This document shows positions 1 through 7,858 of a stretch of DNA of 64,000 nt, one piece after another; position 1 is the first letter of the stretch, and each line of letters opens with the position of its first letter. A program made the position numbers and the translations under genes. Source of the DNA: an uncultured Collinsella sp. (GTDB lineage: Bacteria > Actinomycetota > Coriobacteriia > Coriobacteriales > Coriobacteriaceae); NCBI GenBank assembly GCA_900541015.1, contig UQIB01000007.1, forward strand, positions 1 through 64,000, given 5' to 3'. The notes beneath the pieces were generated by a model. It saw only the letters and a list, made by a program, of their open reading frames with translations. It did not search any database and was not told the origin of the DNA.

Positions 1-4
1 GTGA

Positions 5-955
5 TTGGGGAAATTGCGTTGGCGGAATCGGCTAAAGTGCGATGGCGAAATTGGTTGTTTTTACAGTAGCGCTAACATCTCCAAGGTCCCGAGGTCGGCG
101 GCAGACCTCTCGTCCAAGAACGACCGCAACGACGCGGCCAGGATGGCCAAGGCGATACTGTCGCACGATATCTCCCCGGTATGGGTGCCGTCCCTCGAGA
201 TCGAGGGGCTCAGGGACCTCGCCGGGGCCCACGACGCGGCGACCGCGAGGCTCGCGGCGGCGAAGCAGCGGCTCCTGGCGTTCCTCGCCCGCCGGGGTTA
301 CGCCTACGGCGGCACGACGCCGGCCGGAAACCCCCGGAAGTACTGGACGTACGACTTCCTCAGGTGGCTCGACAAGGTTCGGCCCGCCGACGACGGCGGC
401 ATCCGGGCGCTGGCGGCGCTGAGGAACGAGGTCGAGGCGGCCGCCGAGACGCGCGACGACCTCCTCGCCGAGTACAGGGCCGCCGTCGCGGCGGGCCCCC
501 TCTCGGCGGAGGTCGAGGCGCTCCAGTCGATCAAGGGGTGCGGGTTCGCGCTCGCCGCCGCCTTCGCGTCCGAGGTCGGCGACTTCTCGAGGTTCCGCTC
601 CGGCAGGCAGGTGACGTCCTACTTCGGCCTCGCCCCGAAGCAGAGGTCGAGCGCGGACTCCGTGCGCCTCGGCGGGATCAGCGGGGCCGGCAACGCCCTC
701 GTCAGGAGATTGGCTGTCGAGGGGTCCTGGAGCTACGTCCAAGCGAGCCACCAACCGAAGCTGATGCCCAAGGGCAGCGGCGTCCCGCTCGAGGTGAGGA
801 TGCACGGGAGGAAGGGGTCCGAGCGCCTGCTCCGGCGCCGCGAGGAGATGCTCGCCAGGGGCATGCCCCAGGCGAAGGCGAACGCCGCCACCGCCGCCGA
901 GCTCGTGAGGTGGCTGTGGGCCCTCGGCGCGATGTGCCGGGAGGCAACCGAATAG
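5..955 (+). pseudogene. IS110-family transposase, N-terminally truncated
   Basis: The reading frame ends at 955 and encodes the C-terminal two thirds of an IS110-type recombinase. Residues around 38-44 (KNDRNDA) match the last acidic pair of the DEDD RuvC-like catalytic domain, but the upstream D and E motifs of that domain are absent. A helical middle section follows. The C-terminal Transposase_20-like part reads IKGCGFALAAAF, then YFGLAPKQRSSADS and GGISGAGN; the serine-rich stretch lies where the family keeps its nucleophilic Ser. Base composition changes at about base 75-100: the first bases are much less GC-rich than the following 850, which are richer than the host genes. This marks the probable truncation point. 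The nominal TTG start is therefore not a real start, and the copy should be catalytically dead unless the missing half lies upstream of the window. Confidence 0.8.
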
Positions 956-1234
956 ACATAGCCCCCGTCCCGGCGAGCCGGGCAGCCTTCGGGGATACCC
1001 CCGCTTTCGCTGGGCGCGCGGCAGCGGCCGCATGCGCGTAGTCAGACTTGGGGAGCCCCACCGAAGGAGAGGATTGCGGGCCGCCGGAGCGGTATCCGCG
1101 GATATGAGACTGAGCCGAAGGCGTCGACGACATGCCGGGGGCGGACCGGGACGGGTTCAACGGCAGGCCCCGCCGACCGATTGCAAGCGGTCGGCGGGGC
1201 CATTGTGGCTCTTGACAGCGGATTGGGTCATATG
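956..1234 (+). mobile_element. IS110 right-end noncoding region, possible bridge-RNA remnant
   Basis: This stretch of about 280 bases follows the transposase stop and has no convincing gene. It contains a perfect 14-bp stem (1166-1179 with 1188-1201, loop ATTGCAAG) and then TTGACA at 1212-1217. IS110/IS1111 elements encode their guide (bridge) RNA in a noncoding end, and many carry an outward TTGACA in the right end that forms a promoter when the ends join in the circular form. The hairpin and the -35-like hexamer fit that architecture. The exact right boundary cannot be fixed; it lies between about 1218 and 1235, where the next repeat begins. Confidence 0.45.
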
Positions 1235-1379
1235 AGCGAAAACCCGTACACGCGAGCAAGGTGACGTGAAATGAAAGGGCGCAGACCTTATGGTCGCGCC
1301 CTTGAAATTGAACGTCAGATTGCCGTGTGTACGGGTTTGCAGCGTCGAGCCGTTACGCGGTTTGGTAAAACCGCGTAAC
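1235..1379. repeat. Structured intergenic element, copy A
   Basis: One of two copies (other: 19721-19864). Predicted helices: P1 1240-1252 with 1324-1338 (two-base bulge), P2 1262-1267 with 1312-1317, P3 1275-1282 with 1296-1303 extended by 1284-1287 with 1292-1295, and P4 1352-1363 with 1368-1379. Conserved single-stranded joiners are GAGCAAGG and GATTGC between P1 and P2, and GCAGCGTCGA between P1 and P4. P1 and P2 have different sequences from copy B but remain complementary. P4 lies three bases from the stop codon of the minus-strand gene at 1383. The transcribed strand is unresolved; no T-run follows P4, so a simple terminator is unlikely. Confidence 0.6.
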
Positions 1380-1382
1380 AAA

Positions 1383-1832
1383 TTACGCAAGTTTGGCGCC
1401 GACGATCTTTGCTGCGGCCGGCTTATCGAAGTTGCCGCCGGTGGCCTTGCCCAGGGCACCCATAACCTGGCCCATCTGCTTCTTGGACGTGGCACCCAGC
1501 TCGGCGATAACCTGCTCGATCAGGGCCTCGAGCTCCTCGCCCGAAACCTGCGCGGGCAGCAGGCTTTCCAGAATCTTGACCTGCTCGGTCAGGTTGTCGG
1601 TGCGCTCCTGGTCGGTGCCGGCCTTGATGGACATCTCCAGCGTCTCGCTCGTCTGCTTGATCAGACGCTTGATCATGCTGTTGACGTCTTCCTCGGTCAC
1701 ATCGCGGCGCTCATTGACCTCGATATTCTTCACCTCGGCCTTAACCTGGCGAATGATGGACAGGCGAACCTTGTCCTTGGCCTTCATGGCCGCGATCATT
1801 TCCTTCTGCAGCTCTTCGTTGGTCATCTGCAA
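1383..1832 (-). CDS. GatB/YqeY domain protein
   Basis: 149 residues, the usual length for stand-alone YqeY proteins. It starts MQMTNEELQKEMIAAMKAKD and carries the helical GatB/YqeY features: RLSIIRQVKAEVKN near the N-terminus, LLPAQVSGEELEALI in the middle and the C-terminal glycine-containing MGQVMGALGKATGG. The domain resembles the tRNA-binding tail of GatB, the glutamyl-tRNA amidotransferase subunit, but the solo family has no firmly assigned reaction. It follows the PrsA-like gene on the same strand after about 48 bases, so the two may be co-transcribed. The structured element at 1235-1379 lies immediately after its stop. Confidence 0.85.
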   Translation of the reverse strand: MQMTNEELQKEMIAAMKAKDKVRLSIIRQVKAEVKNIEVNERRDVTEEDVNSMIKRLIKQTSETLEMSIKAGTDQERTDNLTEQVKILESLLPAQVSGEELEALIEQVIAELGATSKKQMGQVMGALGKATGGNFDKPAAAKIVGAKLA

Positions 1833-1880
1833 ATCCTCTCTAATAGCGTGGGCGGCACTCGCGCGAGCACCGCCCCATGA

Positions 1881-3101
1881 TTACTCAGTCGTCGACGAAT
1901 CGTCGGTCGAGCTCTTGGTGACGCCCTTCAGACTCACGTTATAGGGTACGTCCTTGGGCATGGGGCTGACGGTGATGTCGGCATCCTTCTTGTACTGCTC
2001 CAGCCACTCGCTGTACGCAGTGCTGGCCGCTTGCGTCTTCACCACATTGGAGACGTACTTCTTGATGGCCTCGGGCACCTGGTTGATGTCATCGACCTGA
2101 TTATCGACATGGAAGTAGTCGGTGCACTTGATGATGTGGTAACCATAGGTCGACTCGACGACTCCGCTCACGTCGCTCTTGTTGAGCCCCTCGAGCGCCG
2201 TCTGGTAGCTGTCAACAAAGGTGGTGAGCTTATCCCAGCCCACATCGCCCTTCTTCTCCTTGGAACCGGTGTCCTCGGAGTACTGCTCAACGGCGTCCTC
2301 AAAGCTCAGCTCACCGGAGTTGATCTTGTCCAGGCACTCCTGCGCCTTGGCCTTGGCGGCAGCCTTGTCCTCGTCGGAAGCGTCGGAATCAACCTTGATC
2401 AGGATGTTCGACGAGCGGCGGGCGTCGTTGTAGTTAGACAGGTTCTCGTTGATGTAATCGACGATCTCGCTGTCCTTGGGCTTGCTGGTGGGTGCCACGG
2501 CATCCTTGAGTTTCTGCTGCGCCAGGCTCTCCTTGAGCGAATCCTTGTAGGTGTCCTCGGTATAGCCGTAGGTCTTGAGGGTCTTCTTAAAGGCCTTGGC
2601 ACCGCCCGCGCTCTTGCACGCGTCCTTCCATGCCTTCTCGACCTCCTCGTCCGACACCGTCACGCCGTTCTCCTTCTGTGCCTGTTGAAGCAGAATCTGC
2701 TGCGTGTAGGAGTCGATGAGTTGCTTGCGGTACTTCTTGGGCGTGAGGTCGTTGTCAACCAGATACTGCGCCCAGTCCTTGTCCTTGGCGTAGCCGTAAG
2801 ACGTGCGCATGCTCATGATCTGCTTGGTCACGGTGTCCTCGGTGAGGTTGGTGCCGTTGATAGTAGCAGCAACACCGCCGGTCAGCTTGTAGCCCGAGGT
2901 GTCCTCGGCCTGCGACATAAGGCCGGAGCACGCCATCGCCGAGACGGAAAGCAGCATCGCCAGCACGCCGATGACCACCAGGACGATCTTGACGGTCTTA
3001 GACACGTACGTCTTGCGCTGCTTCTTGCGAGAGCTGGAGGCAGCGCGGGCCTGCTGCTCGGGCGTCGGCGCGGCCTCGGAGTTCTTTTTCTTATTTGCCA
3101 T
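1881..3101 (-). CDS. PrsA/SurA-like peptidyl-prolyl isomerase, membrane-anchored
   Basis: 406 residues. I start it at ATG 3101 (MANKKKNSEAAPTPEQQ) because upstream codons lie in a repeat-rich stretch with no support. A lysine-rich cytoplasmic head of about 40 residues precedes one hydrophobic segment (VKIVLVVIGVLAMLLSVSA). This is followed by MACSG, a weak lipobox-like site, so the protein is either a single-pass membrane protein or a lipoprotein. A SurA_N-type helical region (about residues 60-200) precedes a parvulin-type PPIC domain (about 225-340) containing SSNILIKV, LSFEDAVEQYSED and STYGYHIIKCTDY. Such proteins fold exported polypeptides outside the membrane. A Ser/Thr/Asp tail closes the protein. 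Confidence 0.88.
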   Translation of the reverse strand: MANKKKNSEAAPTPEQQARAASSSRKKQRKTYVSKTVKIVLVVIGVLAMLLSVSAMACSGLMSQAEDTSGYKLTGGVAATINGTNLTEDTVTKQIMSMRTSYGYAKDKDWAQYLVDNDLTPKKYRKQLIDSYTQQILLQQAQKENGVTVSDEEVEKAWKDACKSAGGAKAFKKTLKTYGYTEDTYKDSLKESLAQQKLKDAVAPTSKPKDSEIVDYINENLSNYNDARRSSNILIKVDSDASDEDKAAAKAKAQECLDKINSGELSFEDAVEQYSEDTGSKEKKGDVGWDKLTTFVDSYQTALEGLNKSDVSGVVESTYGYHIIKCTDYFHVDNQVDDINQVPEAIKKYVSNVVKTQAASTAYSEWLEQYKKDADITVSPMPKDVPYNVSLKGVTKSSTDDSSTTE

Positions 3102-3171
3102 AGTTGGCCTTTCGCATAACGAATCGAACAAACGCCATTGTGTCACAACGCAGCCCCCGCGGCACGCTTGG

Positions 3172-3306
3172 TGCATTGGGGACAGGTTAATCTGCACCAT
3201 TTTGGTGCAAAGGGGACAGATGTGGCACTTGGCAGTTGGGGACGTTCTTTATGTGCCGGCAGTTAGGGACAGTCCCCAAGTGCCGGCAGAAAAGGAACGT
3301 CCCCAA
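3172..3306. repeat. GGGACAG-tagged palindromic repeat cluster
   Basis: About 135 intergenic bases with interlocking inverted repeats: TGCACCA/TGGTGCA, TTGGGGACGTTC (3236-3247) with GAACGTCCCCAA (3295-3306), and two direct copies of AAGTGCCGGC with a partner GGCACTT. The GGGACAG core recurs at 5868-5894 and 30828-30860. The layout resembles clustered REP-like hairpins. It lies between the EIIA and PrsA-like genes, both on the minus strand. Confidence 0.6.
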
Positions 3307-3325
3307 GTGCCGGCTCAGCCCCACC

Positions 3326-3790
3326 TTAGAAGTGGCGGCGGATGGCGTCGACCATGCCCTGGGGCGTGGTCTGGCCGAGCACGTCGGCTGCGGCATCGGC
3401 GTCCATAAAGATGTTCATGAGCGCCTGCAGGGCCTCGACCTGGCCGCCCGGCTCGGCGATGCCCAGATTGATGACGATCTGCGCCGGCACCGGAGCGCCC
3501 ATGCCAGCCATAGCGTTAAATGTCACGGGCGCGGCGGGCTTCACCACCGCGATATAGGGCTTGGCCACAAACCCCGGATCGGTATGCGGAATGGCAATGT
3601 TTGCCGCCGGCATGGCAAGACCCGTGGGATAGACATCCTCGCGCGTGCGAACGGCGTCGAGCCAACCGGATGCAATGTAGCCACGTGGTGCAAGTTCGCC
3701 CTCGAGCCGCGCGAACACCTCATCCGGCGTCGCACACTCCCAATCAAAAAACACCAGCTCAGGCGTAAACAGCGCTTCGTTATCCGCCAT
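3326..3790 (-). CDS. PTS EIIA component, fructose/mannitol/galactitol type
   Basis: 154 residues forming a single PTS_EIIA type-2 domain. The likely phospho-accepting histidine is H69 in NIAIPHTDP, the typical active-site setting. Such proteins accept phosphate from HPr and pass it to an EIIB partner during sugar uptake. No EIIB, EIIC or sugar catabolic gene is near, so this is an orphan component whose partners must be elsewhere, or it is regulatory. The domain is closest in feel to GatA/FruA-type EIIA; the sugar cannot be inferred. The start at ATG 3790 gives a complete domain. Confidence 0.85.
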   Translation of the reverse strand: MADNEALFTPELVFFDWECATPDEVFARLEGELAPRGYIASGWLDAVRTREDVYPTGLAMPAANIAIPHTDPGFVAKPYIAVVKPAAPVTFNAMAGMGAPVPAQIVINLGIAEPGGQVEALQALMNIFMDADAAADVLGQTTPQGMVDAIRRHF

Positions 3791-3876
3791 GCGCTCACCT
3801 CTCTCATCTAGTCACCTGCGACGTTCTTGAATGACCAGTCGTTAAAGCCCGTTCCCGATGACTACCCAAAACAAAA

Positions 3877-3910
3877 GGTGGCCACGCGCGCCTTGGCGCC
3901 AATGACCACC
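3877..3910 (-). terminator. Terminator of the purF-purM-purN cluster
   Basis: On the minus strand, downstream of purN, an imperfect GC-rich stem (outer GGTGG/CCACC pairs around GGCGC/GCGC) is followed by TTTTGTTTT. This is a normal intrinsic terminator form. Confidence 0.65.
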
Positions 3911-3942
3911 CCGACTACTCGGCTAAATTGTACTGTGCGCCG

Positions 3943-4644
3943 CTAGCCGCGAGGCGCGTCAATTGCGACCTTGCCGCTCTCCAGCACGTGGACGCGGCCG
4001 TCGGCGAGCATCTGCACGACCTCGGGATACAGCACGTGCTCAATCGCGTGGATGTGCTCCTCGAGCGTGTCGACGTCCCAGCCCTCCTCGACAGCCAGCG
4101 CGCGCTGGGCGATGATGGGGCCGTTGTCGTAGATCTCGTTGGCAAAGTGCACGGTCACACCGGTTACCTTGACGCCGCGCGCAAAGGCATCGTCGATCGC
4201 ATGCGCGCCGGTAAAGCTCGGCAGCAGCGCCGGATGCAAGTTGACCACGCGGTTGGGAAACGCCGCCAGCAGCGGCGTGTGCACCATGCGCATGTAACCG
4301 GCCATGACCACATACTCGCAGCCGCGCTCGAGCAGCTCGTGCGCGATGATCTCGTCGGCGGCGATGGGGTCGGCATAGACATCCTTGGACAGCGTAAGCG
4401 TCTGGATGCCCGCGCGCTCAGCGCGCTGCAAACCCTTAGCCGAAGAACGGCTCGACACCACAAGCTCAATCGAAGCGTTGAGTTTGCCGGCAGCGATCAG
4501 ATCGATCAGCGCCTGCAGGTTGGTACCCGAACCGCTGATGAGCACACCGATCTTGAGCGGCTCGGCCGTATCGGTGCCGGTCGGACGGGTGTAGGGCACA
4601 AAGCCCAGGCTCGCGGCAGCAGCCATCTGCTCGTTAGCGCTCAT
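3943..4644 (-). CDS. purN: Phosphoribosylglycinamide formyltransferase
   Basis: 233 residues, slightly longer than the family norm of about 190-215 because of an N-terminal extension of about 30 residues before LKIGVLISGSGTNLQALI. PurN transfers the formyl group from 10-formyl-THF to GAR in step 3 of purine synthesis. The catalytic features are visible: MAGYMRMV, the N-x-H motif in VVNLHPALLPSF, and GVTVHFANEIYDNGPII with the conserved Asp. The start codon overlaps the end of purM by 11 bases, which indicates translational coupling. A start nearer LKIGV cannot be excluded. Confidence 0.95.
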   Translation of the reverse strand: MSANEQMAAAASLGFVPYTRPTGTDTAEPLKIGVLISGSGTNLQALIDLIAAGKLNASIELVVSSRSSAKGLQRAERAGIQTLTLSKDVYADPIAADEIIAHELLERGCEYVVMAGYMRMVHTPLLAAFPNRVVNLHPALLPSFTGAHAIDDAFARGVKVTGVTVHFANEIYDNGPIIAQRALAVEEGWDVDTLEEHIHAIEHVLYPEVVQMLADGRVHVLESGKVAIDAPRG

Positions 4645-5737
4645 CGGAGTACACGACCTTACCGGAGCCCTCGACGCACTCGCCCACGCGGAATGGCTTC
4701 TCGCCCAGCGCGACCAGGGCCTCGGTCACGGCAGCCTCGTCCTCGGGGGCGACGATCAGGCACAGGCCAACGCCCATGTTGAAGGTCTTGCATGCCTCGT
4801 TGGGCGCGAGCTCGGCCTGGCGCGACACGTAGGTGATGACGGGCGGAACGTCCCAACCCATCTCGGCGCCGTTGCGGGTGACCACGGCGTCGACGTCGTC
4901 GGCAAGCGCGCGGTTGAGGTTCTCGGTAATACCGCCGCCAGTGATGTGGGCGATAGCGTGCACGTTGGCGCCGCCGCGCAGCAGCTCCAGAATCGGCTTG
5001 ACGTAGATGCGCGTGGGAGCCAGCAGGGCGTCTGCCAGCGATGCGCCGCCGAGTTCCTCGAGCGGACGGCTCAGCTCCTCGGCCTTAGCGGCGGCCTCGG
5101 GCGTGCCCGGCTTAATACCGTCGACGCCAATGACCTTACGCACGAGCGAGTAGCCGTTGGAGTGCACGCCGGTGGAAGGCAGGCCCAGGATCACGTCGCC
5201 GGGGCGGACGTTCGCGGGGTCGAGCATCTTGGGACGGTCGACGACGCCCACGGTAAATCCGGCAAGGTCGTAGTCGGCAGGAGCCATGACGCCGGGGTGC
5301 TCGGCCATCTCGCCGCCCACGAGCGCGCAGCCCGCGAGCTTACAGCCATCGGCCACGCCCTTGATGATCTTTGCCATGTGCTCGGCCTCGATGTGGCCGA
5401 TGGCAACGTAGTCCAGGAAGAACAGCGGCTCGGCGCCCGAAGCCAGAATGTCGTTGACGCACATGGCGACCAGGTCCTGGCCCACCGTCTCGTGACGGTC
5501 CATGATCTGGGCGAGCACGAGCTTGGTGCCCACGCCGTCGGTACCGCTAATCAGAATCGGGTCTTCCATATCCTTAAGCGCGGCGGCCGAGAACAGGCCA
5601 CCGAAGCCACCGATACCGCCGATGACCTCGGGGCGGTTGGTGTCCTTAACCATTTGCTTAATAGCGTCGACGGCGCGGCCGCCCTCGGCGGTATCGACAC
5701 CGGCGTCCTCATACGTCACATGCTTGCTGTCGCTCAT
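4634..5737 (-). CDS. purM: Phosphoribosylformylglycinamidine cyclo-ligase
   Basis: 367 residues. PurM closes FGAM to AIR using ATP. The AIRS N-terminal domain shows the signature ISGTDGVGTKLVLAQ and GGEMAEHPGVM, and the C-terminal AIRS_C domain contains HITGGGITENL near residue 265. It is the middle gene of purF-purM-purN on the minus strand, with about 150 bases to purF upstream and an overlap with purN downstream. All three should be made together. Confidence 0.96.
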   Translation of the reverse strand: MSDSKHVTYEDAGVDTAEGGRAVDAIKQMVKDTNRPEVIGGIGGFGGLFSAAALKDMEDPILISGTDGVGTKLVLAQIMDRHETVGQDLVAMCVNDILASGAEPLFFLDYVAIGHIEAEHMAKIIKGVADGCKLAGCALVGGEMAEHPGVMAPADYDLAGFTVGVVDRPKMLDPANVRPGDVILGLPSTGVHSNGYSLVRKVIGVDGIKPGTPEAAAKAEELSRPLEELGGASLADALLAPTRIYVKPILELLRGGANVHAIAHITGGGITENLNRALADDVDAVVTRNGAEMGWDVPPVITYVSRQAELAPNEACKTFNMGVGLCLIVAPEDEAAVTEALVALGEKPFRVGECVEGSGKVVYSDER

Positions 5738-5867
5738 CTGAGCCTTCCTCTCCCACTACCGTCCGCCGCCCGGGCGCCAAACGGTGCTCATAGTTGCGTT
5801 CATTTCGGCACGCGCCATAACAACGCGCGCCGCTCAATCAACAAAACAGCAGGTAAAACCTACCAAA

Positions 5868-5894
5868 ATAAACCTGTCCCTAAATGGCAGGTTT
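5868..5894 (-). terminator. Hairpin after purF with GGGACAG loop
   Basis: The arms AAACCTG and CAGGTTT pair around a loop that contains AGGGACA, then a T-rich run (TTTATTTT) follows on the minus strand. The stem overlaps the purF stop codon. It could attenuate read-through into purM. The GGGACAG core also links it to the repeat clusters at 3172-3306 and 30828-30860. Confidence 0.45.
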
Positions 5895-7564
5895 TAGGCC
5901 TCACCGTGCTCCTCTTCCCAGCTACGGTCGTCGTATTTCTCGACCACGGCGTCGTCGTCAACGTGCAGCGGCTTATCCAGGTTGCGGGGCTTAAAGCCCT
6001 CCATGAACTTGTCGCGGCCAAAGCTCTCGGGAATCGCCACGGGGTAGCGGCCGGTAAAGCACGCATCGCAGTAGCCGCCCTTGGGCATGACCTTCAGCAG
6101 GCCCTCGACCGAAAGGAAGGCCAGCGAATCGGCGCCGATATACTCGCAGATCTCATCGACCGTCTTGTTGGCGCTGATAAGCTGCGACTGCACGTCGGTA
6201 TCGATACCGTAGAAGCACGGCCAGATGACCTCGGGCGAGTTGATGCGGATATGAATCTCCTTGGCGCCAGCGTTGCGTAGCATCTTGACGAGCTGCACCA
6301 TGGTGGTGCCGCGCACAATGGAGTCGTCGATGACGACCAGGCGCTTGCCCTCGATGTTGTCGCGCAGCGGGTTGAGTTTCATACGCACGCCCATGGCGCG
6401 CAGCTCCTGCGTGGGCTCGATAAACGTACGGCCCACGTAGCGGTTCTTGATAAGGCCCTCGCCAAAGGGAATACCGCTCTCGTGCGAATACCCCTCCGCG
6501 GGCGGCAGGCCGGAGTCGGGCACGCCGATGACCAGGTCGGCCTCGACGGGCTCCTCGTGTGCCAGCTGACGACCCATGTCGTAACGGCAGGCATAGACGC
6601 TCTTGCCGTTCATGATGGAGTCGGGACGGGCGAAGTAGACCTGCTCAAAGATGCAGTTGGCGGGCTCTTCGGCTGCAGGCACGCCCTGCTCGGATACCAG
6701 ACCCTCGGCGCTGATGCGCAAGATCTCGCCGGGACGGACGTCACGGACGTACTCGGCACCCACGATGTCGAGTGCGCAGGTCTCGGAAGCAACGACCCAA
6801 CCGCCGGCGCGCGTGACATGGACGGCGGAGTCGACCGTCGCGGCGCCGTCCTGCGACGGCAGCTGCGAAACGGATGCGGCATCGGCCTGGTCCAGACCCT
6901 CGTCCACCAGCTTGCCCAGCACGAGCGGGCGAATGCCGTGCGGATCGCGGAATGCGTAGAGCGCCTGCTCGTTGATGAGCGTCATGGCGTAGCCGCCGCG
7001 CACGAGCTCCATGGTCTTGCGAATGCCCTCGCGTAGATGACCCGTACGCTGGGTAAAGTAGCCGATAAGCTTGGTCGCGACCTCGGAATCCGAATTGGAG
7101 AGGAACGGCACGCCCAGCTCGATCAGCTGGCGGCGCAGCTCGTCGGTGTTGACCAGAGTGCCGTTGTGAGCAAGCGCGATAATGACGCTGTTGATGGTGG
7201 AAAGATGCGGCTGCGAGGCTTCCCAGCTCTTGGCACCGGCAGTGCCATAGCGCACGTGGCCCACGGCCAGCTGGCCGGAGAGTGTCGACAGGTCGGCGTT
7301 GGAGAACACGCGGTCGAGCAGGCCCAGATCCTTGCGGACCATAACCGTGCCGCCATCACCCACGGCGATTCCCGCCGATTCCTGGCCGCGATGCTGCAGC
7401 GCGCGCAGACCAAAGTACGTCAGTCGAGCCACATCGCGATCGGGTGCCCACACACCAAAAATGCCGCATTCCTCATGCAGCTGGTCGGAGTCCGGATCAT
7501 ACGTCGACATGGTCTTCACCTGTCCCGCGGCACGCTCGGCCGCGCGGATGGTTTCTTGAGACAT
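5894..7564 (-). CDS. purF: Amidophosphoribosyltransferase
   Basis: 556 residues. PurF performs the first committed step of purine synthesis, PRPP plus glutamine to phosphoribosylamine. After a leader of about 31 residues, a cysteine in ECGIFGVW becomes the N-terminal nucleophile once the leader is removed, as in the Bacillus-type enzyme with propeptide. The class II glutaminase domain includes GLRALQHRGQESAGIAV. The phosphoribosyltransferase PRPP loop is VVIDDSIVRGTT near residue 405. A downstream ATG (MSTYDPDSD) would give a shorter leader. A minus-strand -10-like TATAAT lies at 7606-7611. Confidence 0.96.
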   Translation of the reverse strand: MSQETIRAAERAAGQVKTMSTYDPDSDQLHEECGIFGVWAPDRDVARLTYFGLRALQHRGQESAGIAVGDGGTVMVRKDLGLLDRVFSNADLSTLSGQLAVGHVRYGTAGAKSWEASQPHLSTINSVIIALAHNGTLVNTDELRRQLIELGVPFLSNSDSEVATKLIGYFTQRTGHLREGIRKTMELVRGGYAMTLINEQALYAFRDPHGIRPLVLGKLVDEGLDQADAASVSQLPSQDGAATVDSAVHVTRAGGWVVASETCALDIVGAEYVRDVRPGEILRISAEGLVSEQGVPAAEEPANCIFEQVYFARPDSIMNGKSVYACRYDMGRQLAHEEPVEADLVIGVPDSGLPPAEGYSHESGIPFGEGLIKNRYVGRTFIEPTQELRAMGVRMKLNPLRDNIEGKRLVVIDDSIVRGTTMVQLVKMLRNAGAKEIHIRINSPEVIWPCFYGIDTDVQSQLISANKTVDEICEYIGADSLAFLSVEGLLKVMPKGGYCDACFTGRYPVAIPESFGRDKFMEGFKPRNLDKPLHVDDDAVVEKYDDRSWEEEHGEA

Positions 7565-7858
7565 GGCATCCCCTCAGAGCCTCGTTATTTGGCGTTACCT
7601 GCCCTATTATACGCACGGCAAGACAAGCACTCCCGCGCATGAACAGCGCTTTTTAAAAGCCCACCGAGCTTATAATCCGTTTTGCAGCCAAACATTTTAT
7701 TGGGCAACCGCCTCGGGGCCGACGATCCCGCATACTTCCGTTGCGACGCGTCTCGCCCGCCGTTGGGGCTTGCATTGTTGCAATTGGGACGTTCGTCCTG
7801 TCTTTTGGCAGGTCGGCGGCGTATCCTTGTACCTACAGCAAAACGAGAAAGGTTATGT
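7565..7858. promoter_or_regulatory. Divergent promoter region of purF and the CmpB-like gene
   Basis: 294 bases between divergent genes and without a credible gene. On the minus strand TATAAT (7606-7611) stands about 42 bases ahead of the purF start, but no good -35 lies 17 bases upstream. On the plus strand TTATAAT (7671-7677) is another -10-like site, with a long leader of about 180 bases to the next start. I see no recognisable purine riboswitch core. Confidence 0.35.

Noticed and set aside
32..1033. Long minus-strand and alternative plus-strand frames over the transposase
   Set aside because: Very high GC removes stop codons; the translations are Arg/Gly/Pro-rich shadows without family features.
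1290..3119. Plus-strand frames opposite the YqeY-like and PrsA-like genes
   Set aside because: Leu/Val/His-rich shadow translations, no ribosome-binding sites, and the opposite strand has clear families.
3172..3306. CRISPR array
   Set aside because: Repeats here are short, palindromic and unevenly spaced with no constant-length spacers, and no cas gene is in the window.
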